Of a DNA stretch of 64,000 nucleotides, positions 16,447-25,689 are shown one piece after another. Under the pieces are notes generated by a model that saw nothing but the letters and a program-made list of their open reading frames with translations, did no database searches and had not been told where the DNA came from. Each line of letters starts with the position of its first letter. Position 1 is the first letter of the stretch. Position numbers and translations under genes: made by a program. The DNA lies in the NCBI RefSeq assembly GCF_044389085.1, contig NZ_JBIRXP010000002.1:186001-250000 (forward strand), written 5' to 3'. The stretch comes from Isoptericola sp044389085 (lineage in GTDB: Bacteria; Actinomycetota; Actinomycetes; Actinomycetales; Cellulomonadaceae).

Positions 16447-18295
16447 CACGACGGCGGGCGTCGGCGCCGGGAACCGCTACAAGCCGCGCTCGGTGCGTGA
16501 GGCCGGGCGCTCGTTCCGCCGCTTCTGGCCGCACCTGCGCCACCACGTGCGGCCCGAGCGCCGGCTGTTCGTGCTGGGCAGCCTGGCGATGCTCGCCGAG
16601 GTGGGGATGCGGCTGCTGGAGCCGTGGCCGCTGAAGTACGTGGTGGACGGCATCGTGGCCGCCACGGGGTCGACGGCGGCCGGCCCGGAGCCCGCGAACC
16701 TGCCCGCACTGATCCTGCTCGCGTCGGGGTCGCTGCTCGTGATCGTGCTGCTGCGCGCCGGTGCGGCGTACGCGTCCACCGTCTGCTTCTCCCTGGCGGG
16801 CAACCGCGTGCTCACGGGGGTGCGCGCGGACGTGTTCGCGCACCTGCAGCGGCTGTCCCTGCGCTTCCACGACGGGTCGACGACGGGCGACCTCGTCACC
16901 CGGCTCACCAGCGACGTCACGCGCCTCAAGGAGGTGTCGGTGACGGCGATGCTGCCCATGATCGGCAACGTCGTGACGCTCGTGGGCATGGTGGTCGTGG
17001 TCGCGGTGCTCGACCCGCTGCTGGCGCTCGTCATGGTGATCGTGCTTCCCGTCTTCCTGCTCACCAGCGCGCGGCTGTCCCGCACCATCCGGAAGGTGTC
17101 GCGCGACCAGCGCAAGGCCGAGGGGCACCTCGCGTCGCTCGCCACGGAGACGCTGGGCGCCGTGAAGGTCGTGCAGGCGTACGCGCTGGAGGACCGGATG
17201 GGCGGGCGGTTCGCGCGCTCCAACTCGTCGTCGCTGCGCGAGGGGGTGCGGGCCAAGCGGCTGTCCGCCGGGCTGGAGCGCTCCACCGACGTGCTCGTGG
17301 GCATCGCCACCGCCGTCGTGCTGTTCGTCGGCGCACAGCGGGTGCTCGACGGCGCGCTGACCCCGGGCGAGCTCACCGTGTTCCTCACGTACCTCAAGGC
17401 GGCGTTCAAGCCGATGCGGGACATCGCGAAGTACACCGGCCGCATCGCGCAGGCCGGGGCGTCGGGGGAGCGGGTCGTCGAGGTGCTGGAGAGCCGGCCC
17501 GAGGTGACCGATGCGAGCTGGGCGCGGCCGATCGGGCGGGCGCTGGGAGACGTGCGGTTCGAGGGCGTCTGGTTCGCCTACGTGCCGGGCCATCCCGTGC
17601 TGCGAGGGCTCGACCTGGCCGTGCGGCCGGGGGAGCGGGTCGCGGTCGTGGGCGCGTCGGGGGCCGGGAAGTCGAGCCTGGTCTCGCTGATCTCCCGCCT
17701 GCGCGACCCCGACGCGGGCGTGGTCCGGATCGACGGTCACGACCTGCGCAACCTCACGCTCGACAGCGTGCGCCGCTCTGTCGCCGTCGTGCTGCAGGAG
17801 AGCGTGCTGTTCCACGGCACGGTCCGGGAGAACATCACCGCCGCCGTGCCCGACGCCACGGACGAGCAGGTGGAGCGTGCCGCACGCGTGGCGGGGGCGC
17901 ACGACTTCGTCCTCGCGCTGCCGGACGGTTACGACACCGTCGTGGGGGAGCGGGGCGGCACCCTGTCCGGCGGTCAGCGCCAGCGGATCGCCATCGCCCG
18001 CGCGGCGATGCTCGACGCCCCCGTGGTGGTGCTCGACGAGGCCCTCACCGGCCTGGACGAGCAGACGGAGCACGAGGTCGTCGACGCCCTCGGCCGACTG
18101 ACCCGCGGCCGCACCACGTTCGTCATCACCCACGACCTGGACGCCGCACGCGACTGCGAGCGCGTGGTGCGGCTCGACGGCGGCCGCGTGGTCGCGTCCG
18201 GCCCGCCGTCGGTCGTGCTCGGCGACGGCCCCGACCTGCCCCCGGCGCCCGCGGCGCCGCGCACCCCGGAGGAGGTGGCGTCCCGTGGCGCCTGA
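16439..18295 (+). CDS. ABC transporter, fused permease/ATPase (MsbA-like half exporter)
   Basis: The 618-residue half-transporter has a type IV exporter membrane domain with six helices (about residues 40-330) and a C-terminal ATPase. Walker A GASGAGKSS is near 405, the Q-loop VLQESVLFHGTVRENI near 450, the signature LSGGQRQRIAIA near 508, and Walker B VVVLDEALTGLDE near 527. It probably exports or flips a lipid-linked or glycosylated product of the adjacent transferases. ATG 16439 overlaps the preceding stop by eight bases and its end overlaps the kinase gene. Confidence 0.9.
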   Translation: MADTTAGVGAGNRYKPRSVREAGRSFRRFWPHLRHHVRPERRLFVLGSLAMLAEVGMRLLEPWPLKYVVDGIVAATGSTAAGPEPANLPALILLASGSLLVIVLLRAGAAYASTVCFSLAGNRVLTGVRADVFAHLQRLSLRFHDGSTTGDLVTRLTSDVTRLKEVSVTAMLPMIGNVVTLVGMVVVVAVLDPLLALVMVIVLPVFLLTSARLSRTIRKVSRDQRKAEGHLASLATETLGAVKVVQAYALEDRMGGRFARSNSSSLREGVRAKRLSAGLERSTDVLVGIATAVVLFVGAQRVLDGALTPGELTVFLTYLKAAFKPMRDIAKYTGRIAQAGASGERVVEVLESRPEVTDASWARPIGRALGDVRFEGVWFAYVPGHPVLRGLDLAVRPGERVAVVGASGAGKSSLVSLISRLRDPDAGVVRIDGHDLRNLTLDSVRRSVAVVLQESVLFHGTVRENITAAVPDATDEQVERAARVAGAHDFVLALPDGYDTVVGERGGTLSGGQRQRIAIARAAMLDAPVVVLDEALTGLDEQTEHEVVDALGRLTRGRTTFVITHDLDAARDCERVVRLDGGRVVASGPPSVVLGDGPDLPPAPAAPRTPEEVASRGA

Positions 18296-20717
18296 CCTGA
18301 CGCTCGACCGTGCCCGCCCGGCGACCGCGCGCCAGGTCGCGGCCGCCGACCCCGCGATCCCCGCGCTGGGCGACGTCCTCGACCTCGACCGGCTGACGGC
18401 GCGCCTCGCGGACGCCACGGGAGCACCGGGCACCGTCTCGCTGCCGTACCTGCGGTACAAGCCCGGCACCAGCGTCGTGCTGTCGTGCCGGTGGACGGGC
18501 GGGGTCGCCGGCCGCCCGCGCGACCTCCTGGTGCGCGCCTACGCCGCCGGGTCGCGCGGCAAGCTGGACAAGGGCCTCGACCCGCGCCGGCCGGGCGAGG
18601 TGCTGCTGCTCGACCGGGAGGCCGGGCTGGTCGTCACCGACTGGGCCGCTGACCGGCAGCTCCCCGCGGCGCGCGACGCCGCGGACCTCGCGGCCGACGT
18701 CGTGGGCCGGCCCGCCGACCCGCGGCTGCTGCGGCACAACCCCGAGCGTCGCGCGGTGCTGTACGCCCGCGGCCCGCGCGGCGAGGCCTTGCTGCGGCTG
18801 GTGCGGCCGGACGCCGTCGCGCCCGCCGTCCGGGGGTACGTGCTGCTGGGGGCGGTGGCGGACGGGAACCACCTCTCCGCGCCGCGGCTGCGCGCCGTCG
18901 ACGCCGACCGGGGCGTCGTCGTCACCGACTGGGTGCCGGGCCGTTCGCTCGACCGGCTCGACGCGGCGGGCACGCTCGACGACGCTGCGCTCCGCGAGGT
19001 CGGCGCGCTCGCGGCTGCGCTGCACGGTGCGCGCCCCGCGGGAGCAGGCATCCCCCCGCGCCCGGACGGCGCCGTCCCCGTGCACGGCGACCTGTCTCTG
19101 GACCAGCTCGTGCGGACCCCGGGCGGCGGGCTCGCCCTCGTCGACGGCGACGCCGCCCGCTGGGGCCGACCCGCCGACGACCTCGGGTCGCTCGCGGGCG
19201 CGCTCGTGCGGGCGCACGGCGAGGTCGACGCCGCCGCGGCACGGCTGGCGGCGGTGCTGGACGGGTACGCCGGGGCCGGGGCGGGGCCGGTCGCGGAGGC
19301 CGAGCTGCGCGCCGCCGTCGTCGAGCACCTGCGGCGCCGTGCCGGCGAGCCGTTCCGGCGGCTGGAGGACGGCTGGGCGGCGACGTCCGCCGCGCTCCGG
19401 GAGCTCGCCGACGACCTCGCCGACGGCCGGGGCGGCGCGCTGGGAGCCGCGATGACGGCCGGACGGCGCCGCGGCATCCCGCTCGCCGCGGTCCGGCCCG
19501 GACGGTCGCGGGCGCCGTCCGCCCTGGGGGAGCCCGCGGTCCCCGACGGCCCCCGGATCCGCACCGCGCCCGTCGCCGAGGCGCTGGCCGACGCGCTCGC
19601 GGCCCAGGGGCATGCCCTGCGCGCCGTGCTGCCGCGGACGGCCGACCGGCTGCTGGTGGTCGGCACCGACCGCGACGGCGCCGTGCTGGCCGGGCGCTGG
19701 GACGCCGGGCCGGTCACGCCACCCGCCCGCGGGGCGGGGGTGCGCACCGGCGGGGACCCCGCCCACGCACGCGGGCCCGTGCCGGTCGCGGGCGGAGCCC
19801 TCGTGCTCCAGCCCGACGGCGCGGACCCGCGTCTGCCCGGCCTGGCCGCCCGCGTCCGCGCGGGAGCGACGCTCGTCGCGCACCGCTCCGGCCGGCGCGG
19901 CGTCGTCCGCGAACCTGCCGGCACCTACACCAAGGTGACGCGCCCCGGCCGCGAGCCCGCGGACGTCGCCGTGCCGCCGGCGGCGTTCGCCACCCCGGAG
20001 GTCCAGGACCGCGGCGAGGGGTTCGTCACCACCGTGCCGCTGCCCGGGCGCACGCTGCACGAGCTGCTGCGCGACCCGGCCACGCCGGACACCCTGCTCG
20101 CCGCCGCGGGAGAGACCATCGGCCGCGGGCTGCGGCGGCTCCAGGCGGCACCGCCCCCGGACGTCGCGGAGCACGACGCCGCGGCCGAGGTCGGTGTCGT
20201 CGCCCGCTGGTGGGGGCTCGCCGTCGCGCACGGCGCGACGTCCGCGGCGGACGCGGAGGCCGTCGTCCGGCGGGTGCGCGTCGCGCTCGCCGCCGCCCCC
20301 GCGGCGCCCGCCGTGCTCACGCACCGCGACCTGCACGACAAGCAGCTGCTCGTGCACGTCGAGGGTCACGCCGGGGACGGCGACGGCGTCCGAGCGGGCC
20401 TGCTCGACCTGGACCTCGCCGCCCTCGCGCACCCCGCGCTCGACCTGGCCAACCTGATCGTGCACCTCGAGCTGCGTGCGCACCAGGGCGTGTGCCCGCC
20501 CGAGCGTGCCGCCCTGGTGGCGTCCGCCGTCGTCGACGGCTACCGCCCCGAGCCCGACGGCGCGGCGCTCCACGCCTTCGCCGTCGCCGCCCGCGCGCGC
20601 CTGGCCGCGGTGTACGCGTTCCGGCCGGCGCCCCGGGACGTGCCCGGCGCGCTCCTGACCGACCTCGACCGGCCCCTGCCGTTCGAGCCCACCCTGCTCA
20701 CCCTGGAGGACCGATGA
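18285..20717 (+). CDS. Tandem double phosphotransferase (APH-like kinase) protein
   Basis: The 810-residue protein contains two aminoglycoside-phosphotransferase-type kinase domains. The first has VHGDLSLDQL near residue 266 with its metal site LALVDGDAARWG near 283; the second has LTHRDLHDKQLL near 680 with GLLDLDLAALAHPALDLANL near 703. A Pro/Arg-rich linker lies near 390-430. The first domain has His-Gly-Asp and the second His-Arg-Asp with a good LDLD metal motif; both keep catalytic Asp candidates. GTG 18285 overlaps the ABC gene by 11 bases. It probably phosphorylates a sugar or lipid intermediate of the glycan; the substrate is unknown. Domain duplication in one chain is unusual. Confidence 0.7.
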   Translation: MAPDLTLDRARPATARQVAAADPAIPALGDVLDLDRLTARLADATGAPGTVSLPYLRYKPGTSVVLSCRWTGGVAGRPRDLLVRAYAAGSRGKLDKGLDPRRPGEVLLLDREAGLVVTDWAADRQLPAARDAADLAADVVGRPADPRLLRHNPERRAVLYARGPRGEALLRLVRPDAVAPAVRGYVLLGAVADGNHLSAPRLRAVDADRGVVVTDWVPGRSLDRLDAAGTLDDAALREVGALAAALHGARPAGAGIPPRPDGAVPVHGDLSLDQLVRTPGGGLALVDGDAARWGRPADDLGSLAGALVRAHGEVDAAAARLAAVLDGYAGAGAGPVAEAELRAAVVEHLRRRAGEPFRRLEDGWAATSAALRELADDLADGRGGALGAAMTAGRRRGIPLAAVRPGRSRAPSALGEPAVPDGPRIRTAPVAEALADALAAQGHALRAVLPRTADRLLVVGTDRDGAVLAGRWDAGPVTPPARGAGVRTGGDPAHARGPVPVAGGALVLQPDGADPRLPGLAARVRAGATLVAHRSGRRGVVREPAGTYTKVTRPGREPADVAVPPAAFATPEVQDRGEGFVTTVPLPGRTLHELLRDPATPDTLLAAAGETIGRGLRRLQAAPPPDVAEHDAAAEVGVVARWWGLAVAHGATSAADAEAVVRRVRVALAAAPAAPAVLTHRDLHDKQLLVHVEGHAGDGDGVRAGLLDLDLAALAHPALDLANLIVHLELRAHQGVCPPERAALVASAVVDGYRPEPDGAALHAFAVAARARLAAVYAFRPAPRDVPGALLTDLDRPLPFEPTLLTLEDR

Positions 20718-22144
20718 CGCACCCCGCCCCGACCACCACCGCCGCCACCGTCAACACCGCCGTCCCCGACGTCGCCGTCGAGCCGGCCACCGCGCCGGGC
20801 GCGTCCGCGACCACCCGGGTGACCGTGATCGGCACGGGCTACCTGGGCGCCACGCACGCCGCGTGCCTGGCCGAGCTGGGCTACGACGTGCTCGGCCTGG
20901 ACACCGACCCCGCGAAGATCGCCGACCTCGCGGCGGGCCGCCTGCCGTTCTACGAGCCGGGGCTGGCGGAGCTCGTCGAGCGCCACACGGCCTCCGGGCG
21001 GCTGCGGTTCACGACCGACCCGGCCGAGGCGGCCGGGTTCGCCGACCTGCACTTCGTGTGCGTCGGGACGCCGCAGCGCCGGGACTCGATGGCGGCGGAC
21101 ACGGGCCACGTCACCGCCGCGGTGGCCGCGCTCGTGCCGCACCTGCGCGGGGACGCGCTGCTCGTCGGCAAGTCCACGGTCCCTGTGGGCACCGCCGCCG
21201 GGCTCCAGGCGCTCGCGGACGGCCTCGCGCCCGCCGGCGTCGAGGTGGGCGTCGCGTGGAACCCGGAGTTCCTGCGCGAGGGGCGCGCGGTCGAGGACAC
21301 GCTGCGCCCCGACCGGATCGTCGTCGGCGTCACGGACCCGCGGCACGAGAAGGCGCTCCGTGAGCTGTACGCCCCCGTGGTCGACGCCGGTGTGCCGTTC
21401 CTCGTCACCGACCTCGCCACGTCCGAGCTGGTCAAGGTGGCCGCGAACGCGTTCCTCGCCACGAAGATCTCGTTCGCCAACGCGATCGCCGAGCTGTGCG
21501 ACGCGGCCGGCGGCGACGTCGTCGCGCTCACCGGCGCCATCGGGTACGACGCCCGCATCGGGCACCAGTTCCTCAACGCCGGCCTCGGCTTCGGCGGCGG
21601 CTGCCTGCCCAAGGACATCCGCGCGCTCATGGCCCGCGCCGGCGAGCTCGGCGTCGACCAGGCGCTGACGTTCCTGCGCGAGGTCGACGCCATCAACATG
21701 CGGCGCCGGTCGCGGGCCGTCGCGCTGGCGGTGGAGGAGTGCGGCGGCAGCGTGCTGGGGCGGCGCATCGCCGTCCTGGGTGCGGCGTTCAAGCCGGGCA
21801 CCGACGACGTGCGCGACTCGCCCGCGCTCAACGTCGCCGCCCAGCTGCAGCTGCAGGGCGCGCACGTGCGCGTGCACGACCCGCGCGCCAACGCCACCGC
21901 GGCGCGGACGTTCCCCACGCTCGGCTACGCGGACACCGTCGAGGACGCCGTCACCGGCGCCGACCTGGTGCTGCACCTCACCGAGTGGCAGGAGTTCCGC
22001 GACCTCGACCCGGCGGCGCTCGAGCCTGCGCGCCGCGTCGTCGTCGACGGCCGCAACGCGCTCGACGTCGACCGGTGGGTCGCCGCCGGGTGGCGGGTGC
22101 GTGCCCTCGGCCGCCCCGCCGTCGGTCCGGCGGTCAGCCCGTGA
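20714..22144 (+). CDS. ugd: UDP-glucose/GDP-mannose 6-dehydrogenase family protein
   Basis: The 476-residue protein oxidises a nucleotide sugar (normally UDP-glucose to UDP-glucuronate). The Rossmann motif VTVIGTGYLGATHAACLAE starts near residue 36 after a Thr/Ala-rich leader; GTG 20818 would be a shorter alternative start. WNPEFLREGRAVED is near 181, the helix with AANAFLATKISFANAI near 240, and the catalytic Cys lies in FGGGCLPKDIRAL at residue 297. The C-terminal GAAFKPGTDDVRDSPALNVA binds the nucleotide. It closes the six-gene block and supplies uronic acid donors for the transferases. Its 3' end overlaps the convergent reductase by 11 bases. Confidence 0.92.
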   Translation: MTHPAPTTTAATVNTAVPDVAVEPATAPGASATTRVTVIGTGYLGATHAACLAELGYDVLGLDTDPAKIADLAAGRLPFYEPGLAELVERHTASGRLRFTTDPAEAAGFADLHFVCVGTPQRRDSMAADTGHVTAAVAALVPHLRGDALLVGKSTVPVGTAAGLQALADGLAPAGVEVGVAWNPEFLREGRAVEDTLRPDRIVVGVTDPRHEKALRELYAPVVDAGVPFLVTDLATSELVKVAANAFLATKISFANAIAELCDAAGGDVVALTGAIGYDARIGHQFLNAGLGFGGGCLPKDIRALMARAGELGVDQALTFLREVDAINMRRRSRAVALAVEECGGSVLGRRIAVLGAAFKPGTDDVRDSPALNVAAQLQLQGAHVRVHDPRANATAARTFPTLGYADTVEDAVTGADLVLHLTEWQEFRDLDPAALEPARRVVVDGRNALDVDRWVAAGWRVRALGRPAVGPAVSP

Positions 22145-23381
22145 ACGCCTCCAGCTCGGCGCGGGGCACCTGGCGGCGGGAGCGGATGAGCTCCTCGACA
22201 TCGTCCATGCGGTCCCAGACGTTGACGGCCATTCCGGCCTGCACCTCGCCGTCACGCAGCCAGAACGCGACGAGCTCGCGGTCGGCGGTGGAGCCGGAGA
22301 TCACCACCTCGGTGTCGCCGGCGCGCGGGTCGACGAAGCCCTTGTACTCCATGCCGACGTCGTACTGGTCGCTGAAGAAGTACGGGAGGACGTCGTAGGT
22401 GGCGTCGTCGCCGAGCATCGCGCGGCCGGCGTGCGCGCCGGTGTCCTGCGCGACGGCCCAGTGCTCCACGCGCAGCGGGCGGCCGTAGTGCGGCGACGGG
22501 ACGGAGGCGATGTCGCCGGCGGCGAAGACGTCGGGGGCGGAGGTGCGCAGGGTGCCGTCCACCGCGATCCCGCCGCCGAGGTCGCGCGAGCGCAGCTCGA
22601 TCCCGGCGGCCGACGCGATGCCGACGTTGGGCGTCACCCCCACGCCCATCACGACGAAGTCGGCCTCGAGGCGGGTGCCGTCGGCCAGCTCCACCCCCTT
22701 GACCCGGCCGGACTCGCCCGTGAACGCGACGACGTCGCCACGGTGGCGCAGCACGCCCCGGTCGTCGTGCAGCCGCCCGTACAGGGCCCCGAGCTCCGGG
22801 CCCAGCGTGGCCTGCAGGGGGTGCTCGGTCTGGCCCACGAGGCACACGTCGAGGCCGAGCATCCGCGCCGACGCCGCCACCTCGGTGCCGATCCAGCCGT
22901 CGCCGACGACGACGACCTTGCCCTCGCCCTCGAGCGACGCGGGCAGCAGGAGCCCGGCGAGCAGGTCCGCGTCGTCGACCGTGCGCAGGGTGTGCACGCC
23001 GATGAGGCTCCGCCCGACCACCTGGAGCGCGCGGGGCGTGGAGCCGGTCGCGAGCAGCAGCTTCGAGTAGCCGAGGGTCGAGCCGTCGGCGAACGTCACC
23101 TCGTGGTCCCCGGGGGCGAGGTCCACGACCGTGGAGAGCGTGCGCAGGTCGATGCCGTGGTCGTCCCACCAGCCGGCCCGCAGCGGGTAGATGACGTCGG
23201 GCTCCGCCTGCCCCCGCAGGTAGTCCTTCGACAGCGGCGGGCGCTCGTACGGCCGGTGGCCCTCGGAGGTGACGACGACGAGGTCGACGTCCGGGTCCTG
23301 CTCTCGCACGGCCTCGACGGCCCGGGCTGCCGCCAGCCCCCCTCCGACGACGACGACAGGTGCGGTGGACGACGCAGGCAT
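22134..23381 (-). CDS. NAD(P)/FAD-dependent oxidoreductase (ferredoxin reductase-like)
   Basis: The 415-residue flavoprotein has an FAD-binding VVVVGGGLAAARAVEAVRE near residue 8, the RPYERPPLSKDYL signature of class I ferredoxin/rubredoxin reductases near 43, NAD-binding VVVVGDGWIGTEVAASARML near 150, and the C-terminal VFAAGDIAS near 270. Such enzymes pass electrons to ferredoxins of P450 or dioxygenase systems, though no partner is nearby. It is the only gene of its unit and converges on ugd. Confidence 0.88.
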   Translation of the reverse strand: MPASSTAPVVVVGGGLAAARAVEAVREQDPDVDLVVVTSEGHRPYERPPLSKDYLRGQAEPDVIYPLRAGWWDDHGIDLRTLSTVVDLAPGDHEVTFADGSTLGYSKLLLATGSTPRALQVVGRSLIGVHTLRTVDDADLLAGLLLPASLEGEGKVVVVGDGWIGTEVAASARMLGLDVCLVGQTEHPLQATLGPELGALYGRLHDDRGVLRHRGDVVAFTGESGRVKGVELADGTRLEADFVVMGVGVTPNVGIASAAGIELRSRDLGGGIAVDGTLRTSAPDVFAAGDIASVPSPHYGRPLRVEHWAVAQDTGAHAGRAMLGDDATYDVLPYFFSDQYDVGMEYKGFVDPRAGDTEVVISGSTADRELVAFWLRDGEVQAGMAVNVWDRMDDVEELIRSRRQVPRAELEAFTG

Positions 23382-23465
23382 GGTGACTCCTGACCAGCGG
23401 GGACGAGGGCTGCCGAGGCCGACGGTGCCACAGTTCCGCGCTGCTGGCGACCCTCCGCGGGGGCG

Positions 23466-24440
23466 TCAGTGGCGCCGGACGGCGTCGTCGATCGCGGGCC
23501 CCATCTCCGGCCAGGCGAAGTCGAAACCGGCGGCGGTCAGTCGCTCCGGGAGCACCCAGCGGCTCTTGAGCACCAGCTCGGACTCGTTGCGGAGCGCCCA
23601 CAGCGCCGGCTCGAGCAGCCAGCGCGGGGTGGGGATGCCCACCGGCATGCCGACCGCACGGCGCAGCTCGGCCATGAGGGTGCGGTTGTCGCTCGGGTGC
23701 GGTGCGGACAGGTTGACCGGTCCGGCGAGCTCGTCGTGCGACTCGAGGAACCGGATCGCGGCGAGCACGTCGTCGACGTGGATCCACGAGAACTTCTGCC
23801 GGCCGCCCGAGCGGTGGACCGGCACCGGGCCGCCGGACGGCTCGTTGCCGATGCCGCGGTAGCGGCGGTGCGGGAACCACCAGCCGTCGTGCTGCGGCCC
23901 GCCCACGCCGAGCCGCGCGATCCGGGCCAGCAGGTCGGACGCCGGCCCGCCGAGCACGATCGCCATGCGCAGCGCCACCCGGCGCGTTCCGGGCAGGTCG
24001 CCGGCGAACAGCTCGCGCTCCCAGCTGCGGGCGACGTCCACGGAGAAGCCCGTGCCGAGCTCGCCGTCGGACTCGGTCTGCGGGCGGTCCGCCGCGTACC
24101 GGTAGATGGTGGCGGTGCTGGCGTTGAGCCACAGCCGCGGCGGGGTCGCGGCGGCCTCGACGGCCTGGCGCAGCGCCCGCGTGGTCTCGACGCGCGAGCG
24201 CAGGATCTCGTCGCGGTTCGCCTCGGTGTACCGGCAGCCGACGCTCTTGCCCGCGAGGTTCACGACCAGCTCGGCGCCGTCGACGGCGGCGGCCAGCGCG
24301 GCGGCGTCCCCCCAGCGAGCGTCGGGGCCCGTGCGTCCCACGCGCACGACGCCGTACCCGCGCTCCGCCAGGTCGGCCACCAGCCGGTCACCGATGAAGC
24401 CGTTCCAGCCGGCGACCACCGCACGTCCGCGCATCGTCAT
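23466..24440 (-). CDS. TIGR01777-type NAD-dependent epimerase/dehydratase
   Basis: The 324-residue extended-SDR protein has the dinucleotide motif VVAGWNGFIGDRLV near residues 8-21, VVNLAGKSVGCRYTEANRDE near 70 (a TIGR01777 hallmark), and the C-terminal domain NRTLMAELRRAVGMPVGIPT with LLEPALWALRNESELVLKS near 270-295. The substrate is unknown in the family. The start ATG 24440 overlaps the TetR gene stop, so the regulator and enzyme are co-transcribed. Confidence 0.88.
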   Translation of the reverse strand: MTMRGRAVVAGWNGFIGDRLVADLAERGYGVVRVGRTGPDARWGDAAALAAAVDGAELVVNLAGKSVGCRYTEANRDEILRSRVETTRALRQAVEAAATPPRLWLNASTATIYRYAADRPQTESDGELGTGFSVDVARSWERELFAGDLPGTRRVALRMAIVLGGPASDLLARIARLGVGGPQHDGWWFPHRRYRGIGNEPSGGPVPVHRSGGRQKFSWIHVDDVLAAIRFLESHDELAGPVNLSAPHPSDNRTLMAELRRAVGMPVGIPTPRWLLEPALWALRNESELVLKSRWVLPERLTAAGFDFAWPEMGPAIDDAVRRH

Positions 24441-25081
24441 CCCTTCCGTGCCTGCTTGAGGAGCGCCCGCGCGGCCGCCGGCCAGACCCGCGACCGCTGG
24501 TCGCGCGCCGCGAGGAGGAGCAGCGCGACCTGGTCGAGCACGCCGTCGACGTCGGGCTCGCCGTAGTGGGCCTGCATGGCGACGCCGTCGCCGATCGAGA
24601 TCAGCACCTCGGCCATGGCGCGCGGCCGGACCCAGGACTGGATGTAGCCGTCGGCCTGCATCTGCGCCATGAGGGTGGCGAGGTAGTCCACGAGCTCGGC
24701 GTGCAGGTCGCGCAGGGCGGCCGCCAGAGTCGGGTTCGACGATGCCGCCGCCACCGCGCTCGCGTAGGCGGCCAGGTCGTCGCGGGCGACGACGAACGTG
24801 CCGCCGATGGTGCGGAGCGCGGCGAACAGGCGCTCCGCCGGGTCGCCGTCGGTGTCGAGGGCCGCGCGGACGGGCGCGATCCGCTCGGTCACGAGGCCGG
24901 TCAGGGCCTGCGCGACCAGCTCGTCCTTGGACCCGAAGTGGTAGGTGATGGCCTGCAGGTTCACCCCGGCGGCGCGGGTGATCTCCCGCGAGGTCAGCCC
25001 GGCGGTCCCGTGGGCGCGCAGGGCGGCGACGGTGGCGTCGAGCAGGCGCCTGCGGGTGGCCTCGGCGCGGTCGTGGGTCAC
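24437..25081 (-). CDS. TetR family transcriptional regulator
   Basis: The 214-residue repressor has an N-terminal helix-turn-helix: RAEATRRRLLDATVAALRAH followed by GLTSREITRAAGVNLQAITYHF ending near residue 50, then a helical ligand domain. I chose GTG 25081 because it places helix 1 at the usual distance from the start; in-frame ATGs at 25111 and 25135 are alternatives, but the first lies in a palindrome that could be the operator. It is translationally coupled to the epimerase and divergent from the small membrane protein gene. Confidence 0.85.
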   Translation of the reverse strand: MTHDRAEATRRRLLDATVAALRAHGTAGLTSREITRAAGVNLQAITYHFGSKDELVAQALTGLVTERIAPVRAALDTDGDPAERLFAALRTIGGTFVVARDDLAAYASAVAAASSNPTLAAALRDLHAELVDYLATLMAQMQADGYIQSWVRPRAMAEVLISIGDGVAMQAHYGEPDVDGVLDQVALLLLAARDQRSRVWPAAARALLKQARKG

Positions 25082-25108
25082 GGTCGCCAGGGTAGACCTG
25101 TTGCCAGT

Positions 25109-25122
25109 CATACGTGTGTATG
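25109..25122. promoter_or_regulatory. Possible TetR operator
   Basis: CATACGTGTGTATG has 5-bp inverted arms (CATAC/GTATG) around GTGT. It lies between the tetR start and the divergent membrane-protein gene, where an autoregulatory operator is expected. Confidence 0.35.
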
Positions 25123-25161
25123 GTTTGTTGGCCATGTCGCCGACGGAGGGGCGAGGGGACC

Positions 25162-25611
25162 ATGGGCCGAGCCGGGTGGTGGAACACGAAGCGGGCCTGG
25201 CAGGTCGTCGCGCTCGGGCTGGTCGTGGTGGGCTCGACCTACCTGCTCACCGCACCGATCTACGAGGCCCAGTCCGCGTGCTCCGGGGGCGGATCCGTCT
25301 CGCCCTCTGGCGAGCTCTCGGAGTGGAGCACCTGCGACCCTCCGACGTCGCTGCTCGCCGCCCGGGCCTGGTCGTACGTCGCGTGGGTCGCCGCGCCGAT
25401 CCCACTCGCCGTGCTGCCGATGCTCGTTCGTGGCCGGGCGTGGACGGTGCTGTCGGTGCTCTCGGCGGTCTGCCTCGTGGTCTACGTCGTCCTCGGAGGG
25501 TTCTCGATCGGCCTCGTCTTCGCTCCCGGAGCGCTGTGCGCGGTGGTCGGGGCGGCCATGCGGCGACCGCGGCCCGGCGCGAGCTCCCGGACAGAGCGAG
25601 AGGCCCTCTGA
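25162..25611 (+). CDS. Small tetraspan membrane protein of unknown function
   Basis: The 149-residue protein has about four hydrophobic segments (near residues 13-31, 70-86, 92-110, 113-130). An extracytoplasmic loop near 35-60 contains two Cys residues (SACSGGG and STCDPP). No family is recognised. ATG 25162 follows GGAGGGGCGAGGGG. The stop codon TGA (25609-25611) lies inside the 91-bp attachment repeat and within the left arm of the terminator hairpin, so integration of the mobile element left the gene intact. Confidence 0.65.
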   Translation: MGRAGWWNTKRAWQVVALGLVVVGSTYLLTAPIYEAQSACSGGGSVSPSGELSEWSTCDPPTSLLAARAWSYVAWVAAPIPLAVLPMLVRGRAWTVLSVLSAVCLVVYVVLGGFSIGLVFAPGALCAVVGAAMRRPRPGASSRTEREAL

Positions 25612-25640
25612 TCAGCGTTTCCGCTGTTCAGAGGGCCTCT
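25599..25640. terminator. Bidirectional terminator inside attL
   Basis: A perfect 13-bp stem pairs 25599-25611 with 25628-25640 and has a nested AGCG/CGCT mini-stem in its loop. It ends the membrane-protein gene from the left; the identical copy in attR ends tRNA-Pro from the right. Confidence 0.8.
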
Positions 25641-25643
25641 CGG

Positions 25644-25689
<46 letters not shown>

